From positions 41,850 through 105,849 of the IMG/VR virus record IMGVR_UViG_3300042402_003577: DNA of 64,000 nt. One strand, written 5' to 3'. Numbering within the stretch: the first letter of the stretch is position 1; every line of letters starts with the position of its first letter. Positions 39,050 through 46,362 of the stretch are shown in pieces. A model generated the notes under the pieces. The model saw nothing but the letters and a program-made list of their open reading frames with translations. It was not told the DNA's origin and ran no database searches. The stretch is from a virus. The position numbers were made by a program, and so were the translations under genes.

Positions 39050-39256
39050 ATGTTATTAACAGAAGAAAAAATAGATCGCTCTAAAATTACTGATATTTCT
39101 ATCAATGGAATAGATTATTCAGATTATCCCGATTTTTGTGATGCTTATATTGAAGAGGCTACCTATAATGGTATTCCGCTAAATGAGGATCAATTAGATG
39201 AATTGAACGAAGATAGGGATTTTGTGTATGATAAAGTAATGAATTTTTTATTTTAA
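39050..39256 (+). CDS. Small acidic protein (68 aa)
   Basis: DITDISINGIDYSDYPDFCDAYIEEA-type sequence (quoted in part) known from small phage proteins: S-I-N-G-I-D-Y-x-D-Y-P-D-F-x-D-A-Y-I-x-x-A, then L-N-E-D. Function unknown. Confidence 0.68.
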   Translation: MLLTEEKIDRSKITDISINGIDYSDYPDFCDAYIEEATYNGIPLNEDQLDELNEDRDFVYDKVMNFLF

Positions 39257-39281
39257 TAATCTTATAAATTAAATAAAAGTT

Positions 39282-39677
39282 ATGAAAAAAATAACAACAT
39301 TAATATTGATGATGATAGCCATATCATCATATTCACAAATGGTTAAGACAAAACATGGCTGGGATTATTACTCCAAAACATATTTATTTCAAGAATATGG
39401 GGAAAAGGCTTTATATTTTAATAGGCCTTCAAAATTATCATTCAACGAAAATGACAATGGGTTAATGATAATATACACAAATGGACAAACAGAGACCTTC
39501 CATTTGACACAGGTTCACCCAATATTTACATCAGAAACGGATGGAGGCCATAAATACGATGTGCATGAAATGTTAAACTATGCAACATATACTGGGCTGT
39601 ATCTTCAAATTATATTTTCAGAAAAAGTGGTAATAAGATTCTTTTTCCAAAATGGATTTAGAGAATATTCATATTAA
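39282..39677 (+). CDS. Secreted protein, unknown (131 aa)
   Basis: Signal peptide MKKITTLILMMIAISSYSQ with a cut before Q/M, typical of Bacteroidota exported proteins (S-Y-S-Q). The mature part is beta-rich (YLFQEYGEKALYFNRPSKL, IIYTNGQTETFHL). An early exported protein may modify the host envelope, for example to block superinfection; inference only. Confidence 0.68.
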   Translation: MKKITTLILMMIAISSYSQMVKTKHGWDYYSKTYLFQEYGEKALYFNRPSKLSFNENDNGLMIIYTNGQTETFHLTQVHPIFTSETDGGHKYDVHEMLNYATYTGLYLQIIFSEKVVIRFFFQNGFREYSY

Positions 39678-39699
39678 CTTAATAAAAAAATTAATTGAA

Positions 39700-39882
39700 A
39701 TGACCCCAAGAGAAAAAGCAGAAGAGTTATATAGTAGTTTTTGGATAAATAGGCATCTAGAAGAATCTAATGAAATAGCTAAAAAATTTTCATTAATAGC
39801 CGTTGAAGAAATATTAAATAGTTGCAAAACCTACTTATCCCCTTATTATTTAGAAGTTAAAAAAGAAATAAATAAAATATGA
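39700..39882 (+). CDS. Small helical protein of the KAxELxxKY family (60 aa)
   Basis: I use the ATG at 39700; a longer frame from 39652 would overlap the previous gene. TPREKAEELYSSFW...FSLIAVEEILNS...YYLEVKKEINKI is clearly related to 27982-28191 in the left arm. ATGA overlap with the next gene. Confidence 0.7.
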   Translation: MTPREKAEELYSSFWINRHLEESNEIAKKFSLIAVEEILNSCKTYLSPYYLEVKKEINKI

Positions 39883-40217
39883 CACCTAAACAAGAATATG
39901 AAGAAATTGCTGAAATAGATTTAACAAAACTTTGCTATTACGATAAAAGAAATCCTGATTTTCAAATAAAAGAAGAATATGGTTATGACAAAGAAGAGGT
40001 TGAATCTACAGGAAATTTTTCTAAAAAAGATTGTGCTTGTGATAATTGTTTTTATGGTAGGAGCAAGTTAACAGAACAACTTATTTGGCAACAAGACAAG
40101 AATAAGTATAGTGAGGAAGATATGCAAGAGTATGCAGAGTTTTGTATTAGATGTTATCAAAAAGAATTGCCTTGTATAATAGCTAAAGATTGGTTTGAAC
40201 AATTTAAAAAGAAATAA
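39879..40217 (+). CDS. Unknown Cys-containing protein (112 aa)
   Basis: Two Cys pairs, DCACDNCFYG near residue 47 and CIRCYQKELPC near 88, could bind zinc. No family recognised. Followed after one base by an RpoA-CTD-like gene. Confidence 0.66.
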   Translation: MTPKQEYEEIAEIDLTKLCYYDKRNPDFQIKEEYGYDKEEVESTGNFSKKDCACDNCFYGRSKLTEQLIWQQDKNKYSEEDMQEYAEFCIRCYQKELPCIIAKDWFEQFKKK

Positions 40218-40218
40218 T

Positions 40219-40470
40219 ATGAAAAGCACAAAAGAAAAAAATTTTTTATATCTTTCTGAAATTTTAAGTTCTAGACTTTATAATAGATTAAGCACTTGTT
40301 TATTATGTAAAATAAAAGATATAGAACATAAGTATCATGAATGGACATTAGAAGATTTATTATTAATTGATGAAACCGAATTAAAAGGATTAAGAAATGT
40401 GGGAATAGTATCCTTTAATGAATTTATTTATTGGAAACACGAAGCAAAACAACTAAAAAATAATATATGA
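40219..40470 (+). CDS. RNA polymerase alpha C-terminal-domain-like protein (83 aa)
   Basis: LSSRLYNRLSTCLLCKIKDI, then WTLEDLLLIDETELKGLRNVG and VSFNEF follow the alpha-CTD pattern (L-S-x-R-x-x-N-x-L, then T-hydrophobic-x-D-L-L, E-x-x-L-x-x-hydrophobic-R-N-x-G, S-x-x-E). Alpha-CTD is a helix-hairpin-helix-containing domain that binds UP elements and activators. A free-standing copy in a phage could recruit or block host RNA polymerase. Start is ATG 40219; a TTG at 40195 is upstream in frame. Confidence 0.66.
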   Translation: MKSTKEKNFLYLSEILSSRLYNRLSTCLLCKIKDIEHKYHEWTLEDLLLIDETELKGLRNVGIVSFNEFIYWKHEAKQLKNNI

Positions 40471-40670
40471 AAAATAAACAAATGACTGCAATAGAATGGT
40501 TAGAAGAAAAATTAAGTATAAAAGTATTATTGTCGGCCACATTGATAGTTTTACTTATGTATTTACCCCCAATATTTTTTGAATATACCAAAGCAAAGAA
40601 TAAGACGGAAGTAATTGATACTCATAACGAGGGAGATCAGATAAAAAAAGTATACTCTCTAAAAAAATAA
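40467..40670 (+). CDS. Small single-span membrane protein (67 aa)
   Basis: TAIEWLEEKLSIKVLLSATLI-type start (quoted in part), hydrophobic span at about 20-37 (LSATLIVLLMYLPPIFF), charged end. ATGA overlap with the gene before it. Confidence 0.6.
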   Translation: MKNKQMTAIEWLEEKLSIKVLLSATLIVLLMYLPPIFFEYTKAKNKTEVIDTHNEGDQIKKVYSLKK

Positions 40671-40710
40671 CCAGTATAATTAAATATTAACAATTTAAAA
40701 AATTAAAAAG

Positions 40711-40917
40711 ATGAAAGAACCAAATTTAACAAATCCAATTGATCTAAAATTAGCGGAATTGGTGGCTAGAAAAAAAGCTAAAAGTATTAATAACGATAGT
40801 GTTGACTTAAATAAATTATGGCCTAGTACATTATCTTCCAATACTAGGGGGGGATTTACCGCTACAGGGGGTAATTATGCTTCTATAGTAAAAGTAGATA
40901 GAAACTATAACGGCTAA
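40711..40917 (+). CDS. Small unknown protein (68 aa)
   Basis: Helical basic start (DLKLAELVARKKAKSINN), then a Gly/Thr/Asn-rich end (RGGFTATGGNYASIVK). No family recognised. Confidence 0.6.
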   Translation: MKEPNLTNPIDLKLAELVARKKAKSINNDSVDLNKLWPSTLSSNTRGGFTATGGNYASIVKVDRNYNG

Positions 40918-40977
40918 TTATAATCTTTAAAATAATTTTTATTGAAAATAAAATCAATTCGTTTAAAAAATAATTAT

Positions 40978-40985
40978 TAATTTTG
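40978..40985 (+). promoter_or_regulatory. Bacteroidota-type -7 element (TAATTTTG)
   Basis: TAATTTTG 19 bases before the ATG at 41004. No TTG at the expected distance. Confidence 0.45.
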
Positions 40986-41003
40986 CACTTAAATTTAAAA
41001 GAT

Positions 41004-41183
41004 ATGTTACAAAGAATAATAAAAAAAGTATTTCCAAAAACTCACACCAGAATTTTTGATGAAGGGTATCTAAAGGCAGAGAAAGATGCAAAGACCCGCA
41101 AACTAACTAAGGATCAACAAAATTGGTACTATTGGGAACAAGAAAGACAAAGAGAAATAGCCATGAGAGATGGCGAAGAGTAA
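41004..41183 (+). CDS. Small basic protein (59 aa)
   Basis: Basic, helical (QRIIKKVFPKTHTRIFDEG; DQQNWYYWEQERQREIAMR). The ATG at 41004 is preferred over an in-frame TTG at 40983, which would lie inside the promoter element. Function unknown. Confidence 0.6.
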   Translation: MLQRIIKKVFPKTHTRIFDEGYLKAEKDAKTRKLTKDQQNWYYWEQERQREIAMRDGEE

Positions 41184-41210
41184 AATATTTAAACTAAAAA
41201 ATTATAAATT

Positions 41211-41360
41211 ATGATACATATAGTATTTAAAATAAATAAACAAGATGTTTTCAGTAAAGGTAAAACATACGAAGGCAATGTTTGCGATGCTTACCGCCAA
41301 TGGGAAATAGAATTTCCAGATGCAACATTTATAGGCTTATACCCTCATAATAAAAACTAA
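41211..41360 (+). CDS. Small unknown protein (49 aa)
   Basis: MIHIVFKINKQDVF...YRQWEIEFPDATFIGLYP: a compact alpha/beta peptide behind an A-rich leader, ending three bases before the transglycosylase gene. Reminiscent of short conserved phage proteins but no function known. Confidence 0.6.
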   Translation: MIHIVFKINKQDVFSKGKTYEGNVCDAYRQWEIEFPDATFIGLYPHNKN

Positions 41361-41363
41361 TTT

Positions 41364-42002
41364 ATGAAATTATCTTTAAATAAAACCAGATTGTACTATT
41401 ATGATAGTGAATCACTTACTTTCAAAAAAGGTAAGTGGGTTAATGGGCTATATGTATCTTTTTTATTAAATATACTAATAATAGCTGGCTTACTTTCTAA
41501 CAATGTTTCGGTAAATATGAAATATGCCAATATGTTAAATATTTTGAAGCAAAAAGAAAAAACTATTAAGCACTTAGAAGTGAAAAGCCAAGATAGTGCT
41601 ACCGAATATGCTGATTTCAGGAGAAGTTTGCCTCTTAAATTAACATTAAGCGAAGAAAAAAGATTGAATCATTTGTACTTTACCTACAAAAGTTTGATAA
41701 ATAAACATCATTGTCCTCATAATTTATTATGGTATATTGCATTTAAAGAATCAAGATTAAACTTAAATGCTAAAAATTCTAGTTCTTCTGCTCAGGGCAT
41801 GTTTCAATTTATAAACGGAACTTGGAACGCTATGTGTAAGAGAGGTGGAATGGATGTTTTAAATAGATATTCTGAAGAAAAACAAGTAAAAATTATGTGC
41901 ATTTATCTTGACTATCTTTTTGATAAGTATAAAAACTGGCAACTAGTACATAAAGAATATACTGGGGGAGTTATCTTATATAAATTACCCTACTACAAAT
42001 AA
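41364..42002 (+). CDS. Membrane-anchored lytic transglycosylase, SLT type (212 aa)
   Basis: A single N-terminal membrane span (about 25-45, GLYVSFLLNILIIAGLL) is followed by a helical linker and an SLT domain: WYIAFKESRLN with the catalytic Glu, then SSSAQGMFQFINGTWN, and a Y-T-G-G end motif. SLT enzymes cleave the MurNAc-GlcNAc bond of peptidoglycan. The signal-anchor form suggests lysis from the periplasmic side (a SAR-like endolysin) more than a virion enzyme. It stands first in the block of larger right-arm genes. Confidence 0.85.
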   Translation: MKLSLNKTRLYYYDSESLTFKKGKWVNGLYVSFLLNILIIAGLLSNNVSVNMKYANMLNILKQKEKTIKHLEVKSQDSATEYADFRRSLPLKLTLSEEKRLNHLYFTYKSLINKHHCPHNLLWYIAFKESRLNLNAKNSSSSAQGMFQFINGTWNAMCKRGGMDVLNRYSEEKQVKIMCIYLDYLFDKYKNWQLVHKEYTGGVILYKLPYYK

Positions 42003-42022
42003 TAAATACAAACAAACCTATT

Positions 42023-43072
42023 ATGAGCACCCAATCAACACAAACCAAAGATAGTATGCAAGATGTAGAATTTGATTTAGAAAGACTTTCTGCTGAAATA
42101 GATCAAGAGTTTCAAAAAACTCATACTAAATACACAGATAGTGCTGGATCAATCTACAATTCATATTCCGAACTATTATTGGAGAATAAAAACTTAATGG
42201 CAGATTCCTTTTTAAAGGAATGCAAAGCAGTACTATCCAATGCAAAGAAGGACTTAATTGAAGAGATTAGTAAGGGGAGGTCTGTAATACAAATAACTCA
42301 AAACAACCGCACAATTGAGATCAATGTAGATCACATGGCTCATCCACTTTATGAGACTGCATTAAAAAGTCTTTTGCTATCTAAAAAACTTATGTTAGTA
42401 GGGCCTGCTGGTACAGGCAAAACTTATATGGTGCAGGAATTTGCCAAATCACTAAATTTACCTTTTTACAAATATTCTTGTTCAAGAGATAGTTCAGTTC
42501 ACGACTTAATAGGATATAAACAACCTGCGTCAGAAACATATTTACAAACTACCTTTTTAAATTGTTACGAGAATGGAGGAATATTCTTAGTGGATGAATA
42601 TGACGCTATGAGTGGGGATATGTCTCTATTCTTTAATGGAGTGGCAGATAATTCAAAGTCTATTTCTGTGCCTCATAGAGACAACAATCCTAATGCCTTG
42701 AAGCACCCTGATTTTTATATTGTAATGTGTGGTAATACTTGGGGTAATGGATCACAAGATTTCTCAGGAAGAGATTTTCAGGATATGGCTTTAATGGATA
42801 GATTTAGATTATCTAAATTATTTGTAAACTACCATCAACCCTTAGAAACTTTCTTGTGTGAATCAACCATGGTTTCTTATAAAGAGGTATTACTTTTAAG
42901 AGAATGTTTAGAACAGATAGGTTCCTATCTTTCAACTCGTAATATAGAAGATATTTGTATTATGGTAAAATCAGGGTTAAGCTATAATGCTTGTGTACTA
43001 ACTTTACTTTCAAGTATGGAAGAGTCTGATAGGCAAAATTTACTTTCTAAATTAAATATTGATGCTCAATAG
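42023..43072 (+). CDS. MoxR/CbbQ-like AAA+ ATPase (349 aa)
   Basis: Walker A GPAGTGKT at residues 127-134, Walker B GGIFLVDEYD near 183-192, a pore-like loop, and the sensor-type VMCGNTWG plus LMDRF. The order and the D-E-Y-D box fit the MoxR/CbbQ (NirQ) clade, ATPases that remodel partner proteins together with a VWA-domain protein. The N-terminal 120 residues are a coiled-coil-rich extension. Ends in TAG and overlaps the next start by 11 bases, so the two are translated together. Confidence 0.86.
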   Translation: MSTQSTQTKDSMQDVEFDLERLSAEIDQEFQKTHTKYTDSAGSIYNSYSELLLENKNLMADSFLKECKAVLSNAKKDLIEEISKGRSVIQITQNNRTIEINVDHMAHPLYETALKSLLLSKKLMLVGPAGTGKTYMVQEFAKSLNLPFYKYSCSRDSSVHDLIGYKQPASETYLQTTFLNCYENGGIFLVDEYDAMSGDMSLFFNGVADNSKSISVPHRDNNPNALKHPDFYIVMCGNTWGNGSQDFSGRDFQDMALMDRFRLSKLFVNYHQPLETFLCESTMVSYKEVLLLRECLEQIGSYLSTRNIEDICIMVKSGLSYNACVLTLLSSMEESDRQNLLSKLNIDAQ

Positions 43073-43937
43073 CCCATTGTTAAAGCTTGCAGAAAAATTT
43101 ATACACTGCAAGTACCCTTCAAATTATAGACCTAAAGTACATTTAGAGCAATTGCCTTCTGGTAAACATCTTATGCGTTTTGATAACTTATATGATCTAT
43201 ATTTTTATGACGATCCGAGAAATGTTGAAGACATTTGGAGTTCAGGATATGAAGGTAGTTATTATGTAGACCAAGACTATTTTACAGATAGAGGTATTAT
43301 AAGTGAAGGAAAAAAAGATATTTTAAGAGATGCAGAAAAACAATTAAATGCCGATAGAGACTTTTTAAGTTTGATCCACTTAGGAAAAACTGACAAAAGA
43401 AAAATGGAATTAAATAAGTTTTCAGGAAACCTATCCGTAGTAGATTATGCAAAACAATCAGATAAAATATTTAAAAAAAGAGTGGAGGGTAAAAAATCAA
43501 AGACTTTAAATATAGCTTTTCAGGTAGGAACATTTTCTGATGAGAACTATGAAAAATCATTTGTTAAGATTTTAAAACTTGTTTTGTCTTGCCAAGCATT
43601 AAAAATATCGTTAAATATAGATGTATTTGATTCTGATACAACAGCCTTTGGGGATGATAGAGAGTCTGGATATACTATAGTTAATGTCGCAAAAGCAAGC
43701 AATAAAATAAACTTAGTAAATTTATTTGCTTTTTCGCATGAAGACTTTTTTAGGTATACATTATTTAACTCATACTTGGCTTATGGCCAATCCTCTGAAA
43801 TTGGAACATTCCTTCAGGAAGAAACCATTATAAGCGACCTAAAAGACAGGTATGATATTATTGGGGGAAATATGGTAAATAAAGAATTGTCTGAGGATAG
43901 CACAATTAGTAGAGTATTAAAAATAGCTAATATATGA
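43062..43937 (+). CDS. Partner of the MoxR-like ATPase, VWA-like candidate (291 aa)
   Basis: Start ATG 43062. The C-terminal half (KTLNIAFQVGTFSDENYEKSF... LKISLNIDVFDSDTT) has a Rossmann-like strand-helix-strand order at the place where a VWA protein would carry its D-x-S-x-S metal site, but the metal residues are missing. Genes right after phage or bacterial MoxR-like ATPases usually code for their VWA adaptor, so this is a plausible degenerate VWA. The fold call is inference. Confidence 0.62.
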   Translation: MLNSPLLKLAEKFIHCKYPSNYRPKVHLEQLPSGKHLMRFDNLYDLYFYDDPRNVEDIWSSGYEGSYYVDQDYFTDRGIISEGKKDILRDAEKQLNADRDFLSLIHLGKTDKRKMELNKFSGNLSVVDYAKQSDKIFKKRVEGKKSKTLNIAFQVGTFSDENYEKSFVKILKLVLSCQALKISLNIDVFDSDTTAFGDDRESGYTIVNVAKASNKINLVNLFAFSHEDFFRYTLFNSYLAYGQSSEIGTFLQEETIISDLKDRYDIIGGNMVNKELSEDSTISRVLKIANI

Positions 43938-44170
43938 ATATTGCACACGAAGAAAAAATTATTATAGATAAAAGTTATTTTAAAAGAAAAGATAACCAAA
44001 AGAAAAACTCTGAATCAAGGATAGATCCTAGTACATTAGAAGAAATTTTAGATTCAATATACCAACAAGAGTACTTAGATAGCTTAGATCTAATGCCAGA
44101 ACCTAAAACACAAAAAGAATTAAATAGTAGTACTTCTACTTTCAAAGCAAAGAAAAAATATTTTAATTAA
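43934..44170 (+). CDS. Small charged protein (78 aa)
   Basis: Basic and acidic alternate (DKSYFKRKDNQKKNSESR; LEEILDSIYQQEYLDSLDL). ATGA overlap with the preceding gene suggests it belongs to the MoxR pair. Function unknown. Confidence 0.62.
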   Translation: MNIAHEEKIIIDKSYFKRKDNQKKNSESRIDPSTLEEILDSIYQQEYLDSLDLMPEPKTQKELNSSTSTFKAKKKYFN

Positions 44171-44185
44171 CAATAAAAAAAAATT

Positions 44186-44425
44186 ATGACAAAGAAAATA
44201 GATAATTGCCCAGAGGGCGGAGACGGCATAGTAATTATACCAAAGCCAGACTGCTTGCTTCCAAAAGACTATTCAAGATGTATTTCTGTAGATTGTCCTG
44301 CTAACGATTGCGCTAGGCTACAAAGCTATCTTTATGATGCACAGAGTGAGGATCCTATATTAATTTCTGATTTTGGACAGGACAAAAAAATAGAGTCAAA
44401 AGAAGATTGTGACTATTACCTATGA
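44186..44425 (+). CDS. Small Cys-rich protein (79 aa)
   Basis: Six Cys residues (NCPEGGDG, DC, CISVDCPANDC, DC), probably a metal-binding or disulfide protein. ATGA overlap with the helicase gene. No family recognised. Confidence 0.62.
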   Translation: MTKKIDNCPEGGDGIVIIPKPDCLLPKDYSRCISVDCPANDCARLQSYLYDAQSEDPILISDFGQDKKIESKEDCDYYL

Positions 44426-45483
44426 AAGCAGAAGTTCAGGAAAAAGCAGTGAACGCTTTTCTATCCTCTAAAGATAGGCGATCCACTATTGCTCTAGCGG
44501 TAGGAATGGGGAAAACAAAGTGTGCTATTGACATTATCACTCACTACAGAAGCATCAATCCTAATTGTAAAATTTTGTTTAGTGGTGCCAGACAAATTTA
44601 TATTAAAAACTTTAAAGATGAATTAAATAAATGGAATTGTTTAGAAAATAACATTACTTTTATTTGCAATAAGTCTTTAAAAAATTACAAAGAAAAATAT
44701 GATTTGATTATTGTAGATGAAATGCACAAGGAGCAAGATCTTATATTGGAAAATTGTTTGAGACTCATAAGAATAAACCCTGCGGTATCTATATTAGGAC
44801 TTACGGGTACTCCTAGTAATACTCACGAAATTCACAAGTACTTTCCTATTTGTTATTCCTACCTTATCAATAATGCTATTGATAATAATTTATTGAACAA
44901 TTTTCAAATGGTAGTGGTTAAGTATAAAATGACTCCTGAAGAAAAAAGTGTTTATGATTATCATCACAAAAATTATCTGGCCGCTACCTACCATGAATCC
45001 TATCCTCCTGAATTAGGCAAACTAAAGCAGTTCTTAAATACGTTGCCTAGCAAAGTAGCTCTAACTAATAGACTAATTAATGAGAAATTTTCGGATAAAA
45101 AGTTACTAATCTATGCTGGCAGTATTGAACAAGGTGCTAGTTTCGGGTTTTCTCAATTTAATTCTTCCATGGATAATAAAACTAAGAAGAAAAACTATGA
45201 TGAGTTCTATCACTCCAAATCAGGTAGACTAGTAAATGTAGGAATCCTAAAAGAATCCGTTAGTATACCAAATTTAAAGTATGGATTTGTGCTAGGAATA
45301 GATAGTTCTCCTTCATCAAAAGAACAACTTATCGGAAGATTTTGCAGGATAGCAGTACATGAGAAAAGTTTTATTTATTTCTTAGTAGCTGAAGGAACTT
45401 TAGAGGAAAAGTGGGTGTTGAATGGTATGGATAAATTTAAAGATAAGATTACAACGGTTAATGTAAATAAAAATAAAAATTAA
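44422..45483 (+). CDS. SF2 DNA helicase (353 aa)
   Basis: Motif I AVGMGKTKCAIDII (residues about 22-40), motif II LIIVDEMHKEQD with a D-E-x-H box, motif III LTGTPS, motif V/VI near the end (LIGRFCRIAVHEK with the arginine finger). The compact RecA-like pair resembles SNF2/DEAD-type helicases of crAss-like phages (UvsW-like). Probably acts in recombination or fork remodelling next to the PD-(D/E)XK nuclease and polymerase that follow. Confidence 0.86.
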   Translation: MKAEVQEKAVNAFLSSKDRRSTIALAVGMGKTKCAIDIITHYRSINPNCKILFSGARQIYIKNFKDELNKWNCLENNITFICNKSLKNYKEKYDLIIVDEMHKEQDLILENCLRLIRINPAVSILGLTGTPSNTHEIHKYFPICYSYLINNAIDNNLLNNFQMVVVKYKMTPEEKSVYDYHHKNYLAATYHESYPPELGKLKQFLNTLPSKVALTNRLINEKFSDKKLLIYAGSIEQGASFGFSQFNSSMDNKTKKKNYDEFYHSKSGRLVNVGILKESVSIPNLKYGFVLGIDSSPSSKEQLIGRFCRIAVHEKSFIYFLVAEGTLEEKWVLNGMDKFKDKITTVNVNKNKN

Positions 45484-45486
45484 AAT

Positions 45487-46362
45487 ATGTTTAACAAAGA
45501 AACAGATAGATTGAGTTATAGTTCTCTCACTAGGCTTATAAAAGAAGGGGTTCACGGTTTTTTAAACCCTGTATACAAAAGGAATAATGCTTTAGAGAAA
45601 GGATCTATTATAGACAAGATAGTTTTTGATGAGCCTATCACTGAAACTATTATAGATATTCCTATTCCAAAGCCTCAAATTAAGGCTATTATTGAAAATA
45701 TTTTTACAGAGGAGTATAACTATGATCTTTCTATGGAAAACTTAGAAAAGGTTTGTGGTATATTAGATGTAAAATCCAAGAATTTTGAAAAAATTAAAGA
45801 ATCCGTTCTGGAGTTTCCAGAATATATTGAATATGCAAAAAATCCAAAAGGTAAATTCCTAAAACCTAATTTTGAATTAGGAACCGCTATTGCCAATAAT
45901 GTGCTAAAAGATAGGGAGGCCACCTATCTGTTTAGTCATGGTAAGGCCCAGTTTGAATGGACTTTTAATTATAGAGGGTTTACTATGTATATTAAAACAG
46001 ATTATTTAAAAGTAGATCATAGTAGAAGAGAAATTATTATCACTGATTTAAAATCAAGTAGCTACCCTCCGAAATTTCCTGATAGTGTGCAAAAATATTT
46101 ATACCATTTACAAGGGGCTTTGTATACAAAAGGAGTGGAAGACTGGATGGAGAAAAATGATTTGAACCATTATGTACTAAAAACTTTTCATTGGGTTGTG
46201 TGCAATTCTACCAAAGTGGATAGTGTTCTGGTATACCCACTCTCTTATAAAGACGAGACGGAAGGAAATAGAATTTTAGAAGAAACTCTCGATAAGATTG
46301 ACAAGTACATTGAAAATGATTGGCAAGAAATTCCTGAAGAAGATACCTTAACTTTTTTCTAA
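45487..46362 (+). CDS. PD-(D/E)XK exonuclease, RecE/Cas4-like (291 aa)
   Basis: The nuclease core is in the C-terminal half: GKAQFEWTF, MYIKTDYLKVD (first Asp), IIITDLKSSS (D-x-K motif) and YHLQGALYTKG (Q-x-x-x-Y). This is the PDDEXK_1/Exo VIII-like pattern of phage recombination exonucleases. The N-terminus (YSSLTRLIKEGVHGFL) is the S-x-S-x-L start typical of the same group. It directly precedes DNA polymerase with no gap. Confidence 0.82.
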   Translation: MFNKETDRLSYSSLTRLIKEGVHGFLNPVYKRNNALEKGSIIDKIVFDEPITETIIDIPIPKPQIKAIIENIFTEEYNYDLSMENLEKVCGILDVKSKNFEKIKESVLEFPEYIEYAKNPKGKFLKPNFELGTAIANNVLKDREATYLFSHGKAQFEWTFNYRGFTMYIKTDYLKVDHSRREIIITDLKSSSYPPKFPDSVQKYLYHLQGALYTKGVEDWMEKNDLNHYVLKTFHWVVCNSTKVDSVLVYPLSYKDETEGNRILEETLDKIDKYIENDWQEIPEEDTLTFF

